A stretch of 64,000 nucleotides of DNA, from NCBI GenBank assembly GCA_002786065.1, contig NHNY01000002.1, positions 1,396,697 to 1,460,696 on the forward strand, in the 5' to 3' direction. Every line of letters begins with the position of its first letter. Within the stretch, counting starts at the first letter, position 1. The notes beneath the pieces are model-generated. The model made no database searches, was not told the DNA's origin, and was given only the letters and a program-made list of their open reading frames with translations. Below are positions 21,362 to 32,716 of this stretch, in pieces. The translations under genes and the position numbers were made by a program. The stretch is from Microcyclospora pomicola. Lineage: Eukaryota > Ascomycota > Dothideomycetes > Capnodiales.

Positions 21362-24334
21362 GATCTCAATCCACGACGAGAACGTCGTGGTGGCGGTCGC
21401 GAAGAGTACCACGGCAATATTGGGGTCAGTTTGTGGTGACGAAAGATGTTTCAGGTATATCCACTTGCTAGTTCAACCGCACGGACCAGATCGTCTTCTG
21501 CGTTGCGCCTGGTCGAGCGTCGAGCTTCTGGAAGGCAGCTGAAGCCAAATGTTCACATGGCACATGGGCGATAGGACAGACGAAAGTTTTGAGCGGCGTG
21601 AGTATTACTACTGATGTGGTAGTGATGGGTGTAATTATTGGGGTTGTAGCATACCTTACGCAAAAGAGTGGTGACCTTGAATTCCGCAGGCCACCCGGCT
21701 GATGCGATGCTGGGCATTGCCTCCTTTGTTCTTCTGCGTAAGCTCCACTTCCACTCAGCTACATGACCGAGGAATTTTAAGTGCTACAGCGACTGAGTTG
21801 GACGTTTCGGTCCCTGGAGTCTACTTATGATCGAAATCAATGAATGAAAGTAGGAGGAACGTCCGGAATTCCAAAGTATGTTACGTGACTCAGTCTTTGG
21901 GACAGACTACCTTATGCTACAAAATCCTGAATCGCTGGATCGAGGGCAATCATGAGACTGGCAGAGTGATCCAAGATCATACACAGGAAACCGTGGCTTT
22001 GTCGAATTGCAGGGTTGCGAGAGGCAAACTAATCTCTGCTCTACAACACCAGCTGGGTGTAAGCCTCCCAGTCGACCGACGAATTGCGCAAAGAGCGGAT
22101 GGGCAACGAGAACTGTGATTCTCTCGTTTTTGTTCGCGCACTGAGACTTCATGAGTATGGTATCCCTGTAGTCAAAGTCAGTGTTCCTGTGATAAGAAAG
22201 TCAATAACATGAACAGCAAAACGTGTCTCGCGCATTCACTTCACTAGATACTCTTCTGTCGGTGGATTGGTGTGTCATAGGGACATATCAATGGGTCTAC
22301 TGATCAGGTAAAAATCGCAAGCGATCATGAATTGGCGTATGTGCGAGCACATTGGTCTGATTGTGGACGGCGACCGTAAAGTCCCCGCGTTGATGAACCT
22401 CGCGCTTGGTGTCGGTCATGCCTCTTTTGCTCGGTGCGCGTCATCGCGTAATGCCAGCTCGAGCAATGCCAGCTCCAAGTGTCGCCTAGGCAAGACTCGC
22501 CACAGCAACCATTGAGATTTCGAATCCATGGTAATATGCACAACCCCGAAAAGCCTCTCGGAGACGAAGTGGCCTCCCGTGGCTCAAGTCTGACGAGTGG
22601 AGTCTCGACAGTGCTTGATCGATGGAGTTGAATGTTGTAGGAGGGAAAAGGCCGAGGAACAATGCGGCTCGCATGTGCAATCCAGGCTTCCCATGTTGGA
22701 ACCGTGATTTCGCAGCTGCTTACGGCCGATCCGCGTCCTCATGACGCCTTTCAGGCAATGTCGACTGCATGCCAAGGACCGAGAAAAGCTATCGCATTAT
22801 TGCACCTGCACTTCTGCGTAACCGAGACCTGGCAAGTTCTTGATTGCCTGCTGTGGGGGTTGGGTTCACGAGGGATGCAGGTGAAGGTACTCCCCGGCGG
22901 GGCGGTCGAGGGCGGCGAGCGGAAGTGGATAGAGTTCGCTTAGCCCCTATATCCTCTGGAAATATGCCGACGGGCTGCAGCAGCATTGAATTGGATTGTG
23001 CTTGGATGGACACCGCTGTTCAGGTTCTTTAGTCGTTGACTGCAGCTCCCCGTGCACGTACATTGGTCCACGATGGCATCGGAGAGCATGCCGGTGTAGA
23101 TCAACGCCGGCCGGAAATGGCCACACGTTGGAGATTCTGTGAAAGGTCCAGCTGTCGACCGTGGAAGAAACGCGAGGGAGGTAGTTAGGCGAGGCTGAGT
23201 ATGACTATCATGGTCATAACAGGAAGGTCGTACGACTCCGTAATAGGCCTGTACGAGGGACAGGGAGCCGGCGAAGATTCTGTAGTACGACCGACCTACA
23301 TGTACGAATATGGAGGGCAGAATCGCATTCGAGGATCGTAACCGCACCGTGTAGAGCTGATGGATGCTTCGCAGTACTCTAGATGCCTCGGAACCCGCTC
23401 CAGTCAGATGCTTCTCGCGGTCTCTTCTGGATCTTCTCTCGGCGTTCTACCCTGGTCGCTAGTCGTCAACTATGCGCAGAGCCCGCATTCGGCGTTGGCC
23501 CCCTAGTCGTCGGACGGCGGTGGTCCTCTTCCAGACGCTGCGTCAACAGGAGCTGCTTTGCCCAGTCCGGTCGATGAGTGGCTCGCATCTGCACCTGCGT
23601 CTGCTCATTTCGCGATTGCATTGGCGATTGCGCCAATCTGCCAGTGCTCCGAGCAACCTACTGCACGCCATCCTGGTCGGCCGAAAGCTTGTCTCGCTGG
23701 CCCTGGACGAACTGACATCGTGGCGGCACGGCTTCTCCTTGTTGCCGTGTGTTAGCTACCGCTGCCGGGGCTGTCGCAACATCCCGAGCTCACCCTAACC
23801 ACATCTGCTTCCACTACAGTATCACCAATATCTTATCATCACTCACCTCCAGCCCTACGCTCCCGCTCCCTCATTCTTCATGCTCGTTCCCTTGACTCCC
23901 GCTCTCATCCTTCGCGTACATCCATTACCCAGCATACCTGTACATGTCTCTTCCGACCACCGCTGTTGACTGTCACCGCCGAGTTCCCCGAGCGCCTTCA
24001 CCCCTGGAACCACCTCGCCGAACTCCGCTAGCATCCGTGGGATCAGGGTCGAGACTGGGCTGAATAAAATACCCGGGGCAGCGACATCTGCGCATTTCCT
24101 ACGACCATCGCCGTAGCCTGTCCTGGGCTCTTCCGCCTCATTCCTTTGGTCAAGTTCCCTGGCACCACGATAAGAGAAAGAATGGACTCAGAACGGCACG
24201 CTTGAAGGTGCAGCGCGCGTGCGAATCAGCTCGATAGCATTCAGTGCGGCCGATCGAGGAAGGTCGACCAGCTATTGTTCGGGCTACCGGAGAGTATCAT
24301 TCGAAGCTGAGCAGCTACTGCGGTTTCTTCTTCC
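21362..24334. other. Large divergent intergenic region (about 3 kb) upstream of SKI2 and SFL1-like genes
   Basis: The longest stretch without a gene outside the transposon block. The right-hand part (about 23750-24330) is pyrimidine-rich and has short upstream open frames, as expected for a long 5' leader of the transcription-factor gene. The left and middle parts (about 21500-23700) contain only small unrelated frames. I see no tRNA, repeat or conserved protein. Confidence 0.5.
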
Positions 24335-26315
24335 ATGGCCACCCTGGCGGAGTCGCCCCGACGGAGCCCTTTCCCTGTCGACCCTCACGGCTACTCAGCG
24401 ACCACTCCCAAAAGTCTGCCCATATTGTCTGCGGCTGTCACGCTGCCTTCGATCGCCATGGTGGACCAAATGGATATCAGTCAGCCACAGAGTAGTGTGA
24501 TGGGCCCACCGCCGCAGCACAGTCCAATGGCCAATGGCGAAAGGGCACAGGAGCAACACACACCCTCCCAGATTGAGCACCATACGGCCAACGGGAACAA
24601 TGCCCACCCCGTCGGTGCTGCCGCGGCCGCTCAGCAGCCTAAAGTGGTCCAGACTGCATTCATACACAAACTATACAAGTTCGTCCCCAATTGAGCACAT
24701 CCAAAAGTCAGGCTAACGTTGTCAACAGCATGCTCGAAGACCCAAGCATACAGCATTTAATATCATGGTCCAGCACCAACGAAAGTTTTGTCATGTCCCC
24801 CTCATCCGAGTTCTCGAAAGTTTTGGCGTAGGATTCCCTTGTCTTCACCACTAAGACCAATGCTCATAAGACGCAGGCAATATTTCAAACATACCAACGT
24901 ATCTTCTTTCGTGCGCCAACTTAATATGTATGGGTTCCACAAAGGTATGAGAGTCTGCACTCAAGCTGTCATCTTTCTAGTACTGATTCTGCTGTCCAGT
25001 CAGCGATGTGTTCCATACCGGTTCTCCCGATGCGCCGCTGTGGGAGTTCAAACACGGTGCAGGCAACTTCAAGCGCGGCGATCTCGTGGGCCTGCGAGAG
25101 ATCAAACGTCGAGCCTCTCGTCATGCCCTCATTCATCGCGATTCGTTCTCAGCGCCCACACCCAAGGTTCCACTACCTCCACCATCAGGACCGCCTATGG
25201 AGGCTATGCAAGACCCTCTCGAGAATCGACTAGGCATGATCGAATGGACTTCACACGAACTCATGACTCGACTCTCACGGACCGAAGAAGCCTACACCAC
25301 CATGGCCGCCACCTGCCAAGCACTTCTTGATGGCTTATCCCGATGCCACCAATGGAACCAGGAATTATCGTCGCATATCCTGACTCTAGTGCCAGACCCT
25401 GAAAATCCGGTACATCGCGATGTATCTGCCATGCGGCAGGACATTCAGCGCCGGGTGGAAAGTCTGCGCTCCTTAGAGTCACCAGATGGATCTTTCGGGC
25501 TCAAGCAATCATTCTTCCCAAACAATAACGGTCTTCCGAACGACGCAGGAATGTCACCGCGACAGCGACCCTGCGATGATACACGTCGGCCATCACTTCA
25601 GGGCATTCATTCACTCGGAAGATCGAACACGATACGAGCTACAGTACCACAGCATCTTCAAATGTCGCCTCGCCGCTACGGATCCATTGGTGGGCCTGGA
25701 TCCTATTCGCCAACATCATCACGAAACACTGGCCCATCGCTTCCTCCTCCTCCTGCCCCCGCACAACCTCAGCAAACGCAACCATCATCGCAACAGCCGC
25801 ATCCACTGTCGAACATGTCTTCCCCTCCAGGTCTACCGCGTCGACATACCTCAGCCGACATCCGTTTGGCAGGCTGGCAAGGGGGCCAGCCGCCTCCAAA
25901 TTACACTCAAAAGAGCTCGCCTTACGCGTCTGGTCAGTCCTCAACTGTTTGGCCCTCATCGCCGCGCACTGCTGCTGCTTCCGGTGACCAACAATTACAA
26001 GACGCCCTTGCGCAGTACGAGCTGCCCCGTGTGACGCATAATGGCTCTCATCAACCTTCCCCGCCCAACTCTCACGACAGCAACGTCCCACCTTTTGCCA
26101 ACAGTTTTGGCAGCAGCTACGGCAACAACGACTCCGGCTGGCAACTTCCTGGCCCGCGATACCCCTTCCGCGGACTTGAGACTCCCGGCCCACCTACCCG
26201 CCGCAGCAGCATGGCCAGCAACGTCCACTCGCTCCTCAATCCGGCCGTCACGGCGGAACGCGAAGACGAGGATGAAGAGGCTCCTGACGAACGAAAACGA
26301 AAACGATTACAATGA
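24335..26315 (+). CDS. SFL1: HSF-type transcription factor, Sfl1-like
   Basis: Four exons, 24335-24678, 24729-24827, 24877-24944 and 25000-26315 (introns of 50, 49 and 55 bp), giving 608 residues. All three introns cut the DNA-binding domain and the joins restore it: FIHKLYNMLEDPSIQHLISW, FSKVLAQYFKHTNVSSFVRQ, then LNMYGFHKVSDVFHTG. The HSF winged helix spans about 107-205 and ends with FKRGDLVGLREIKRRAS, the Sfl1-type extension rather than that of the stress factor Hsf1. A short helical region follows at about 235-320, then a Pro/Gln/Ser-rich tail and a terminal acidic-basic segment (EDEDEEAPDERKRKR). Sfl1 proteins regulate flocculation, surface and morphogenesis genes in yeasts; the role here is inferred. 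The first ATG may not be the only start, since a second lies at MVDQMDIS. Confidence 0.9.
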
Positions 26316-27019
26316 TCGATGGAGAGCGAGCGGCATGCCTCGTCTCGACGCTTTTGCAACTTAGGCGCGCTACCCGCCGAATTACGTTCCGAATCTGCTT
26401 CTCTGTCAAAGCAAGCACCACATTTCTGCAATCTCATCCGCCTCACCATGTTCTCACTTCCTTGCCGAAATTTGATCTACTTCGCAACCGCCCTGTATAA
26501 CCTAACCACTTTCTTGCGAGTTTTGCTTCTATTTTGAAAAATCACGACTGTGCACTCAGACAGCTAGGCAAGCTGTTGATGAACGTACATTGGAAAGAAT
26601 CGAAAACCCTGCATACCGATGCGTGCGCGCACAAAATGTACACATATTATGGACCAGCCAGGAGGACGACTTGGAGAAGCGCAACATTGTAGCAGTAGAC
26701 AGTGACGACATGCATGACCTTTTATATCAAGCTTTCACACGACTTCAGCTTACCTCTCTCTCTCTTCCCACGTTGTGATGCATTTCACAAGCAAAAGAAG
26801 AGTTTTGGTGATGGGAAGTGTTGAGGCCAAGAAGACGATCAAGAAGTATTGAACACTGGAAAGCACGTGAACAATTGATGGAAACTTGATTGGGATGATG
26901 GATATATGCCTAAATCATGGCACGGGGATAGAATCCGCGCTGTACAGCCCATGAGAGCACCGTGCCCAAAACGCCGTCATCGCTTATAAAAGAACTCTTT
27001 GATCATGTACATAAATTGT
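26316..27019. other. Convergent intergenic region
   Basis: 3' regions of the HSF gene and ATG15. No recognisable gene or repeat is seen. Confidence 0.5.
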
Positions 27020-29040
27020 TCATCGCAAGTCGTGCTTCGCATCGTGTTCACTGCTCGCCACCCATGATCGACACGTGCCATACCAGTGCCGTGCGGTGCA
27101 TCTCCGTCCAGTGACGGGCGAACTTTGGTCTGTGCTCGTTGGCGTGGGTGTAGTATATACGACGGTGGAAGACGGGAGGGCGGCGGTCGTGGATGTGGGA
27201 TCATTGCAGCCGAACCAGCCTGGTGTCAAGCAGGTGGTGCTTGACGAGGATGTTGTGGTTGCTGTCGCAGATTTCGGGGAGGAAGTCGAGCTGGAGGATG
27301 TTGTCGTTGTAGTGGTGGTGGTCGATACGGGATCCTTGCAGCCGAACCAGCCGGGCGTCTTGCACGTCGAAGTTGAGCTTGAGCTGGTCGAGGTGCTGGA
27401 AGTGGTCGTTGTCGTTTGCGTCGTCGTTGTCGCGGTTTTGGTACCACTGGACGTGCTTGTCTCATCCAAGCAGCCCCACCATCCGGGTGTTTTGCACGTT
27501 GCTGTTCTCGTCCGAGTCGATGATGTGGATGAGCTTCGCGAGCTCGTGATCGGCTCGCTGCTATTGCTTTCGAAGAACTTCCAGTTGTTGCAATCGTGGC
27601 ACTCGATGTCTTCGTCGCAAATAGGCACTGTATCGTACTTGTCGAGCACGTCCTTGATGACATTGGAAATCTTGTGCGTTCCAATGCCCACCCGCCAACC
27701 TAGATCATTCACTGTGTCGTAGATACAGGTCTTGCCAGTGTGACACACACCCTGGAAAGCGTAGCCTGCTATAGAGCAGAATGATGTTGCGCCATTGCAG
27801 GAACCCATATAGATTGGGTCAGCGGTGTGTCCTATGTGGTGAATTGGGATGTCAAATCGAGATTGGTGCGAACCAATATGGTAGCCTGGGGGTGTGGGCA
27901 GACCCAGCCGGGAAGCCGCCAATGCATCTGGAAATGCCTCGTATGTGATGGTTGGCAAACCGTAAGTCAGTCCGAGCATCGAGCTCACCACTCCTCCAAG
28001 CGAGTGACCAGCCAACCAAACTTCCGACTTCGGATATCGCTCGGTGACATTGTGGTAGAGATCACGGACGGCCCAATAATAATGGCTTTTCTCCCGCAGC
28101 GACTTCACCAGACAGGTATTGTTACAAGTGTATGCAGAGGTCATACAGTCGCATACGGTCTTCCAGGTCAGCTGCCCGCCTTGTCCACAGCAGCAGGACC
28201 CAAAGAGGTTGTCATTCAGCTTATCGTTCCCAGTAGTGTCGATACCGTCAAAAACAGCCGGGGAGGTTCCTGCGATACCAGAGTTTAGCGTGTCGACCTC
28301 CAGCGCATCAAGAGGCCAAACAGATGTACCTTTCAAACCAATCACAACCGTTCCATTCGTTTCATCGGCATAGATGTGACCGCGCAAGCCGTCTGCTTCC
28401 CATCCGAAATCGTCGGTGTAGTTGAAGCCTCCACCGACAGGTATCCAGTCCAACGACCCGCGCGCCTGGATATATGCGTTTGCGGCCATCCGAGCGAAGC
28501 TTAGAATAGTCTCCTTATCAGTTGTATTTGGCCCTGCGACTTCATCAATCGTCCAAGCAGAAGATGGCAGATCTGGTGTTGTGCCATGTATATCGTGATA
28601 TGCCAGGATCCTGTCAACATCCGCCTTCTCGCGGTTTACTAGCCTTTGTACGTTCGCCGAAACAGCTTTGGTCCGCAACATCGTAGGAGCATCGTCGTAA
28701 GTCTGTCCATAATCGCTAGTGACCTTGAACGCTGTGTCGTGTCGTACATCCAAGTAGCGATGTAGCTTGGGATATTTATGACCACCGTAGTGGTGCATCT
28801 GCCGGAGTGTCTGAAACCCTGCGTGTCAGCGGCTTAAAAACACAAGATGTCGTGACCCAATCTTACAAAAGTGCGCTCTCCCAAGCTCTTCACCGGCGGC
28901 CCTTGCTCGTACGAATCCGGCCCGCCCAAGAGCGGGCTCCGGTACTGTCCTCTGTCATATGCGGGTCTTGCTGCGTGAACATGTTTGCTGAAAGTGGCGA
29001 CGAATAGCAGTATGGCGAATGCAAGGCTACTGCCAAACAT
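27020..29040 (-). CDS. ATG15: Atg15 vacuolar lipase with four-fold 44-residue C-terminal repeat
   Basis: The phospholipase that breaks down autophagic and multivesicular-body membranes in the vacuole. Exons 29040-28867 and 28810-27020 (56-bp intron, GTAAGA ... TTTCAG, phase 0) give 654 residues; the join reads RTF-TLRQMHHYGG. An N-terminal signal anchor (FGSSLAFAILLFVATFSKHV) fits Atg15's type II topology. The class 3 lipase core has GHSLGG with the nucleophile Ser at about 328, preceded by the conserved CCCGQ and CDCM cysteines. Several N-glycosylation sequons are visible. Beyond the catalytic domain is a Ser/Thr-rich tail carrying CKTPGWWGC, CKTPGWFGC and CLTPGWFGC at residues about 497, 541 and 585, spaced exactly 44 residues, and a degenerate fourth copy (CTARHWYGTC) at 629. 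An alternative upstream ATG exists at 29097. Divergent from the VPS9 gene. Confidence 0.93.
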
Positions 29041-29838
29041 GGTAGGTTGTCGAAGGCGAGTCTCTCGAGTTGACGGCGTCGCGCTGAAGCATCGCATTGA
29101 TGGCAGGAAGAAGTATATGGGTAGGCAGAGGAAGGTGACCAACTTCACCACTCTGAGCAAGCTTTCGACTGATCTGAGGAGTTGAAGTTGGGTGAAGTTA
29201 GGTATTGTTGGTGGTCGGCGGCGAAGGCAACAACAGACGAAGCATTGTCACATGCACGCGATACCGTCATGCATGCTCTCATCACGTGCTTATCTAAGCA
29301 TTACGATCGACAGACATCGGGAGGGACGCAATAACTATTTGGTACTGTGCTTATATCGCATATATACCCCAGCCAGTATCAAAGATATGGATGAGTTGAT
29401 CTGACCCGCAATAAATCCTGCTCATACGAATCTGTCAAGCTCCATGGACAACTGCAGTGAGTGGAGTGCTCCAACTGTCACTTGCAGCGAAGATCGTGCT
29501 ATCTTATCAGGATGGTTGATGCCTTAAGGCTGAACCTGCACGATGCGGGCATCTACTACTAAAGATACATCATTACTGCACTTCATCCCAGCCTTCCGCC
29601 GTATCACGCTCCATTTACCATATATTTCTGCTGATCCAGGCTGGCACTGGACAGACTCACTCGCTTCTACACCTTCACACGACTGGACATGTAGCTGTGC
29701 CGTGACGACTTGTCTCAGTCCTCCACGTGCCACCGTACGAGCTTCGTAAGCTTCGACATGACAGATAACTGCTAGTTGCTATCTTTGTCAAGACATCTGC
29801 AAAGTCTCTGCTCGTCACCTTCGAATACTATACTAGAA
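29041..29838. promoter_or_regulatory. Divergent promoter region of ATG15 and the VPS9-domain gene
   Basis: About 0.8 kb between two start codons. It is inferred to hold both promoters. No specific site is claimed. Confidence 0.45.
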
Positions 29839-32106
29839 ATGCTCGAGGATAAGAAGAGGGCCGCGAGCGATGCTCGCCCTCGCCCTCTACATACATCAGC
29901 ATCGTTCTCACGGATGGACGCTGCACAGTCTCCAGCCTCGCCTCGTAAGAGAGCTAGTACCTTACAAGAGGCCGGGATCCCTGCTATCCCTGTTGCAAGA
30001 AGGATAGACACCTCGCCAGAGCTGGCAGGGAAGCGGCAGATAGCAGACGTCTTTGAGACTAACGAGGATGAAGAGCAATCCCCGGCCAGCACGCAAACTC
30101 CACACCCGGAGCTTAAGTTGCCCAGCACCTTCGAAGAGCTCCCGATTGAGATCAGAAGCTTGACCGAGCGCTTTCTGGATAGTCTCTCGGCGAAGATACA
30201 CCCTACACCCCTGAGCGCTGATGCTCTGTCTAGCATGTTCCAGGATTTCTATGAACGAGCTGCATCAAATATTGCAACCCACATTGCCACGTTGTCTGCT
30301 CGGATAGGTCGCGAGAAGAAAAGTCCGGCCGGATCGAAAGCCCCAGCGAAAGGAAGATCTCGGGCCGGCTCAGGTGCCAGTAGAGGTGAAAGCCCTGCTA
30401 GTAACGCGGGCGGAGAGATGCTCACACCAACGGAAGTCGCTGGCAGGAGAAAGGCACGACGGCTGCTCGAGCTTCGAAGACTGGCACTGGAAGATGCTGT
30501 AGAACGTGTGGTATGTGAAAAGGTGTACGATAGGATCTGGAAGCATAGGAGCACCGATGATGAGGCTCGAGATGAAAAGTTGAGATCACGGACCGCTGCA
30601 TTATCATTGGTGGGGATTGGATTGAAAGAGCTGCATATGGACTCTGATCCGGTCAAGGCAGACGTGAGGAAGACTGCGGAAGAGAAGGAGAGCGAGATCT
30701 ATCAGTCCCTCGCTGGCGCAAGAGAAGCCTTGCAACAAATGGATCAGGAGCACTACCCACTCGGGAAAATGCAACTGCTTACTGCCGCCCACAAAAGTAT
30801 TGTTGAAACGCTTACGTCTCTGTTTCCATCTTCGTCATCCGCCGATGAAGTGCTTCCGACACTTATATACACACTCATCACTTGTCCTCCGGAGGGGATA
30901 AGTGCTGTCAGCAACCTGAAATTCATCCAACGTTTTCGAACAGAAAGTAGAGTTGACGGTGAGGCGGCATATTGCCTGGTCAATCTTGAAGCCGCTATCT
31001 CGTTCCTCGAAACTGTCGATCTATCCTCCTTACGCTCTGATGAGCTACCGCAGGGTCCCCCCAAATCGTCCAGCAGTAGCAATGGACCTCCCACGCCGAC
31101 CGCGGAAAAGAGCTTGTCTCTATCATCTCCTGCTCCAGAGCTTGACAACTCGTCCCTCTCGCCACTCACCATATCATCCGACGACGCAAGCCCTGGTACG
31201 CTTGGACGCAACAAGGCATTGCCGAGCCCACGGACACCATCGACTCCCATGCGGCCGGGAATGCAGCACCGTCGCATCTCCTCGCTAGTACAGCAGCAGG
31301 CCGAGCGTATAGAGGCTGGGCGGGAGAATCTACTCAATGCTGCCGACAAGATCTATGACTCCATCAACGGCACCTTGGACAACAGTCTTCAGTTCGTGTT
31401 TGGGAGATTTAAGGACCAGGCCTCGGGCAGATCCCCTCTTCCTAAGACCCTCGAAGATGCGCGAAAGCTGATCAGCAGCTCCACTGATGCGGAAGAAGAA
31501 GAGGCGTTGACTGGGAGCGGCCGCAGCACACCTTCTGCGGATGATCCCTTGAACACTGCTAGCGGGAGGGATGGGAAGATGCTCGAGCTACTCGGTGGAC
31601 GGAAACAAATTCGCGAGCGTAGCGTCGACAGTACTCAATCTGGCGGCAGTGGTGGCGGTAATCGTATTCCAAGCAGCACCATCAGCAACAATCTGAAGGC
31701 TAAAGATGAATCGCCGGTCGCTCAAGCCGGAAATCTCTTTGCTCAGATCAACCCGCTGAATCGCTTTGGCGTCCCAGGATTCGCCCGATTTGGACGTCCC
31801 GCTGTCCAGTCTCCGCCAGCAGCAATCGGCGAGACCACCAATAAGCCAGGCAGTCCTTTTGTTAAGGACGCGCAGGACATGCTTCCAATCCGACGAGTGC
31901 GCAGCAAACCTGACAACGACGATGCCACTGGAGACGACGACCTCAACGCACGCGAAGCGCTCGCCGAACTGCGCAAGATCAAGCCGCCTAAGAAGCGTTT
32001 CTTGCTTCTTGAAAACGCGGGCGAGCTGAAGATCTCTGAGGTCGAAGAATTGCTGGTCGAGTATAAGCGGCTGGCGAAGGCGATCGGAGAGGCTGTTGCA
32101 GTGTAG
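29839..32106 (+). CDS. VPS9-domain guanine nucleotide exchange factor for Rab5-type GTPases
   Basis: Activates Rab5/Vps21-type GTPases on endosomes. One exon of 755 residues starting at the ATG at 29839 (MLEDKKRAAS). A helical region at about 105-250 leads into the VPS9 domain at about 250-392, recognised from GKMQLLTAAHKSIVETL, DEVLPTLIYTLI and the closing helix GEAAYCLVNLEAAISFLETV. The Asp and Thr of the D-x-x-(L/P)-P-x-(L/F)-x-Y/T catalytic stretch are present. The rest is Ser/Pro-rich with a short predicted helix at the end (KISEVEELLVEYKRLAKAI). I do not see a clear CUE domain. Several VPS9 paralogues exist in fungi, so I do not assign VPS9 or MUK1. It neighbours ATG15; both act on the endosome-vacuole route. 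Confidence 0.88.
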   Translation: MLEDKKRAASDARPRPLHTSASFSRMDAAQSPASPRKRASTLQEAGIPAIPVARRIDTSPELAGKRQIADVFETNEDEEQSPASTQTPHPELKLPSTFEELPIEIRSLTERFLDSLSAKIHPTPLSADALSSMFQDFYERAASNIATHIATLSARIGREKKSPAGSKAPAKGRSRAGSGASRGESPASNAGGEMLTPTEVAGRRKARRLLELRRLALEDAVERVVCEKVYDRIWKHRSTDDEARDEKLRSRTAALSLVGIGLKELHMDSDPVKADVRKTAEEKESEIYQSLAGAREALQQMDQEHYPLGKMQLLTAAHKSIVETLTSLFPSSSSADEVLPTLIYTLITCPPEGISAVSNLKFIQRFRTESRVDGEAAYCLVNLEAAISFLETVDLSSLRSDELPQGPPKSSSSSNGPPTPTAEKSLSLSSPAPELDNSSLSPLTISSDDASPGTLGRNKALPSPRTPSTPMRPGMQHRRISSLVQQQAERIEAGRENLLNAADKIYDSINGTLDNSLQFVFGRFKDQASGRSPLPKTLEDARKLISSSTDAEEEEALTGSGRSTPSADDPLNTASGRDGKMLELLGGRKQIRERSVDSTQSGGSGGGNRIPSSTISNNLKAKDESPVAQAGNLFAQINPLNRFGVPGFARFGRPAVQSPPAAIGETTNKPGSPFVKDAQDMLPIRRVRSKPDNDDATGDDDLNAREALAELRKIKPPKKRFLLLENAGELKISEVEELLVEYKRLAKAIGEAVAV

Positions 32107-32716
32107 CCCTAATTAGCCCACGGATGAGTTCCCCCCTGAGATTGGGACATGATCTGGCAAGATGTGTCAAGGCCTGGATAGTTTACGATCATCCTATAGA
32201 GCAGGTATGCGAGACATTTTGTATACTGCCTGTACATTGGATAAAAGAATGGCGTGTATGCGAAGCTATCTGTCACCTTCACAATGCAATGTGCTACGCA
32301 TACGTAGTTGTAGGAGCTGTTTTCTCATTACAAGATGTAATACCACTAAGCGTAGAAACCTACGACCTTGATTGCCCGCAGACTCGTTGGGTAGAGTAAT
32401 CAGGCAAAGGGGGAAACGAAGAGCTGAGGAGAGAGGAAAGGTTCATGATACAATATCGTTTTCGAGGCCAGGAGCTTCCCGCTCCTCATATCTAGCATAC
32501 AGCTACAGCCTACATGTAGGCGTATATACGCCGGAACCGGCGGTGCACCATACCCTTTGGCCCCATCATTTTTGGATCCTTCGCGCCCATACCACCGACC
32601 TATCTCCTACGCTTGCCCACCGCAAACAGAATGAAAAGGATGAAGTTCCGTATGAAGAACTCCAAGAGCGCCGTGCGTCACAAACACCTTTCCCTGTGCC
32701 CGTCACGGGCCATTGA
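32107..32716. other. Convergent intergenic region
   Basis: Between the stops of the VPS9-domain gene and Rictor. Nothing beyond presumed 3' untranslated sequence is seen. Confidence 0.5.

Noticed and set aside
27075-27722. 215-residue plus-strand ORF rich in Val, antisense to the ATG15 tail
   Set aside because: It is the mirror image of Ser/Thr-rich repeat codons; no independent support.
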